NCBI GenBank assembly: GCA_030673525.1 | Contig: DAOVIY010000027.1 | Coordinates: 1-6,908, forward strand | DNA from: a bacterium | GTDB taxonomy: Bacteria; Patescibacteriota; Minisyncoccia; UBA6257 | Reading direction: 5' to 3' | DNA: 6,908 nucleotides | Shown here: positions 4,967 to 6,908 of the stretch, one piece after another | Layout: every line of letters begins with the position of its first letter | Position numbering within the stretch: the stretch's first letter is position 1 | Position numbers and translations under genes: made by a program | The notes under the pieces: model-generated | Told to the model about the DNA's origin: nothing | Database searches by the model: none | The model's input: the letters and a program-made list of their open reading frames with translations, nothing else

Positions 4967-6850
4967 ATGAGAAAAATAATTTTATTCACAACTTTATTAT
5001 TTTTAATTCTTTCTTTTGGAGCAGAAGTTTTGGCTCAGGGGATAGAACTTTCAGATCCAGGCCTTACTCCTGATAGCCCATTTTATTTCCTTGATACTTT
5101 AGGTGAAAAGATAGGAATGTTTTTTACTTTTCGAGTTGAAAAGAAAGCTGCGAAGGCATTAAAATATGCTGAAGAAAAATTAGCCGAAGCAATAGTAATG
5201 GCAGAAAAGAATCAAACCAAGGCTTTGGAGAAAGCCAATCAAAAATATCAAGAATTCTTAGGTTTAGCCAACACAAAAACTCAAGAAGCTAAAGAAAAAG
5301 GAAAAAATATAGAAGAATTGGCAATTTTAATTACTGAAAAAACTTTAAAGCATCAAGAAGTATTAGTAGAAGTTTTTGAGAAAGTTCCAGAGGAAGCAAA
5401 AATCGCAATTCAAAAAGCCATTGAAGTTTCAAGAAAAGGTTCAGAAGAAGCTGTCCAAGCAATAACTGGAGTAAAAAAGGAAGAATTGCAACAAACAATA
5501 AAAACAATGGATTGGCAAATATTTATTGATTCTAAAGTAGGATACACTATTAAATATCCGAGTGATTGGAGGAGGGTGGATTTTGAAAATGGAATAGGTG
5601 TAGTGCCACAAGAAATAAGAGAAGATATATTGTGGGGGCTTTGGTTTTATGATAGTTCTCAAATGTCAGAGGATGAGATTATTAGTAAAATTGGCAATCA
5701 ATTTGAATTAGGTCGTAATGTAATAAGAGAAAACATTAAGTTTAATAATATTCAAGCGCTCAAGATTATTGCTACTACATCGCAATTCCCTGACTGGTAT
5801 TCTGAATCAATAATAATAGAACATGATGGAAAGATATTTCGCATTGGGAATGGAGCTGTCAAAGACGATAAATTTGAATTATTTTACAAAAGCTTCAAAT
5901 TTATAGAATTAAAAGAAGTCGGAGAGGAAGTTTCTAAAATTAAGGAAGAGAAACCCTCTTCTGCCAAGGATACGGAGAGCAAGGAAGATGTGGCAGCAAT
6001 AGTCAATGGCGTGGAAATCACTAGGGATGAATTTATGCAGAGACTTTGGATTTATATTCAAAGTAATGAATCCCAAATGAGGAAAGTCGCCGCATGGCAG
6101 AAAGCTGAGGAGACAAAGGATGAATTTGTTCAAAGATTTATACCCTTTGTTGGTGAAGGTGTTCTTGAAATTATGATTATCGAAATTATTATTCAACAAA
6201 AAGCAAAAGAACAAAATATAGTGGTTAATTCGGAAGAAATTGATAAGAAAATAGATGAACTAAAAGTTACTTCGCAAAAGCTTTCTGAAGTAGGTATGAC
6301 TATTGAGGAGTTAAGGTGGCAAGTTGAACTTCAAATTTTAACCGAAAAGATTGTTGCTAGTAAAGTAACTGTTACTGAACAAGAAATCAGGGATTATTTT
6401 TCCAGAAACAGAACCAGATTTGCCAAGCTAGAAGAGGTGAGGGCATCTCATATTTTAGTTAGAACAGAAGAAGAAGCCAAAGTAATTTTAAGTCAGTTGA
6501 AAGCCGGGGCAGATTTTGTGGAGCTGGCCAGGATGGAATCAATAGATCCTGGTACAAAAGATAAGGCCGGAGATCTTGGTTTTTTTTCTCTGGGTAAAAT
6601 GATTCCCGATTTTGAAAAAGCCGCTTTTGCTCTTGAGGTAGGAGAGATCAGTGAAATAGTGAAAACACCTTATGGTTATCACATTATTAAAGTTGAAGAG
6701 AAAAAGCCGGCTCAGGAACCCAATCTTGAACTGGCAAGAGAAGAAATCAAAAAAACCCTTACTGAACAAAAGACATGGACTATGAGGTCTAATTTACTTC
6801 AAAACTTTAAAAAAGAGGCCAAAATCGAGATAAGACTGTTCGAACTCTAG
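4967..6850 (+). CDS. Secreted multidomain foldase: signal peptide, DUF5667, PsbP-like domain, SurA-N and parvulin (PpiC) domain
   Basis: The protein has 627 residues. A signal peptide ends near VLA23, and the absence of Cys argues against a lipoprotein. Next comes a DUF5667-like region (about 29-165), starting with PGLTPDSPFYFLDTLGEKI and continuing as long Lys/Glu/Ala-rich helices, probably coiled. Residues 187-313 resemble PsbP-type domains (VGYTIKYPSDWRRVD at the start, FYKSFKFIE at the end). After a charged linker (315-340), a SurA-N-like helical module begins with VAAIVNGVEITRDEF (342-356) and runs to about 470. The parvulin domain (491-580) carries ASHILVRT with His495, GDLGFF with Asp536, and YGYHIIKV with His572, all at positions conserved in active parvulins. 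A helical tail ends the protein. The likely role is folding or quality control of proteins outside the cytoplasm. No Shine-Dalgarno precedes the ATG; TATAAT at 4939-4944 could be a -10 but lacks a -35. Domain order is clear; the PsbP-like call is the least certain. Confidence 0.9.
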   Translation: MRKIILFTTLLFLILSFGAEVLAQGIELSDPGLTPDSPFYFLDTLGEKIGMFFTFRVEKKAAKALKYAEEKLAEAIVMAEKNQTKALEKANQKYQEFLGLANTKTQEAKEKGKNIEELAILITEKTLKHQEVLVEVFEKVPEEAKIAIQKAIEVSRKGSEEAVQAITGVKKEELQQTIKTMDWQIFIDSKVGYTIKYPSDWRRVDFENGIGVVPQEIREDILWGLWFYDSSQMSEDEIISKIGNQFELGRNVIRENIKFNNIQALKIIATTSQFPDWYSESIIIEHDGKIFRIGNGAVKDDKFELFYKSFKFIELKEVGEEVSKIKEEKPSSAKDTESKEDVAAIVNGVEITRDEFMQRLWIYIQSNESQMRKVAAWQKAEETKDEFVQRFIPFVGEGVLEIMIIEIIIQQKAKEQNIVVNSEEIDKKIDELKVTSQKLSEVGMTIEELRWQVELQILTEKIVASKVTVTEQEIRDYFSRNRTRFAKLEEVRASHILVRTEEEAKVILSQLKAGADFVELARMESIDPGTKDKAGDLGFFSLGKMIPDFEKAAFALEVGEISEIVKTPYGYHIIKVEEKKPAQEPNLELAREEIKKTLTEQKTWTMRSNLLQNFKKEAKIEIRLFEL

Positions 6851-6908
6851 GATTTAAAAAATGATTATATCTAAAAAATAAAAGATCGGCATATAAAATT
6901 TAATAAAA

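Noticed and set aside
6871..6891. ATG near the right edge as a new gene
   Set aside because: It stops after six codons; no further start or promoter is visible in the final 58 bases.
1..6908. UGA recoded as glycine, as in Gracilibacteria/SR1
   Set aside because: No intact gene contains an in-frame TGA and glycines use GGN codons; the lack of TGA stops among seven genes is too small a sample.
1..6908. CRISPR array, tRNA, rRNA, transposase or integrase
   Set aside because: No regularly spaced repeats, cloverleaf, rRNA-like segment or recognisable transposase motif was found on either strand.

Overview
The window is about one-third G+C and tightly packed. All the intact genes lie on the + strand. 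The mix of a short-tailed Obg, a signal peptide + DUF5667-type protein, small orphan membrane proteins, stop codons that are all TAA or TAG, and almost no Shine-Dalgarno sequences suggests a member of the Patescibacteria/CPR. That assignment is an inference from style and domain content; no rRNA or other marker phylogeny is available here.

Layout. (1) 8-586: a DUF218/YdcF-like protein that may begin upstream of the window, closed by an intrinsic terminator at 621-644. (2) 683-1660: the ribosome-assembly GTPase Obg, with its own promoter and a nearly absent 5' leader. (3) 1716-2177: a membrane-anchored FKBP-type peptidyl-prolyl isomerase, driven by a promoter that starts five bases after the obg stop codon. 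(4) 2178-3014: a debris zone. It holds a hairpin with its T-run on the minus strand, a frameshifted minus-strand gene remnant (2301-2530), a + strand coding fragment I cannot identify, and, fused in frame to that fragment, a second diverged copy of the last 49 codons of obg, followed by a terminator at 3033-3058. (5) 3103-4427: an AlkA-like HhH-GPD DNA glycosylase and a Nudix hydrolase, 11 bases apart and probably co-transcribed. (6) 4428-4606: a decayed terminator, a repeated terminator/promoter unit, and a possible leaderless 21-codon ORF. (7) 4607-6850: a small three-helix membrane protein followed by a large secreted protein that joins DUF5667, a PsbP-like domain and a SurA/PrsA-type parvulin. 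Nothing was recognised in 6851-6908.

Two functional themes stand out. One is protein folding outside the cytoplasm (the FKBP and the parvulin fusion). The other is nucleic-acid or nucleotide repair (glycosylase plus Nudix). The most interesting structural signal is the obg 3' partial duplication: 147-bp direct repeats flanking the FKBP gene and the gene debris. They look like the scar of a horizontal replacement or insertion at obg. A second signal is a family of three related terminators, two of which belong to a 41-bp repeat that also carries an extended -10 promoter.
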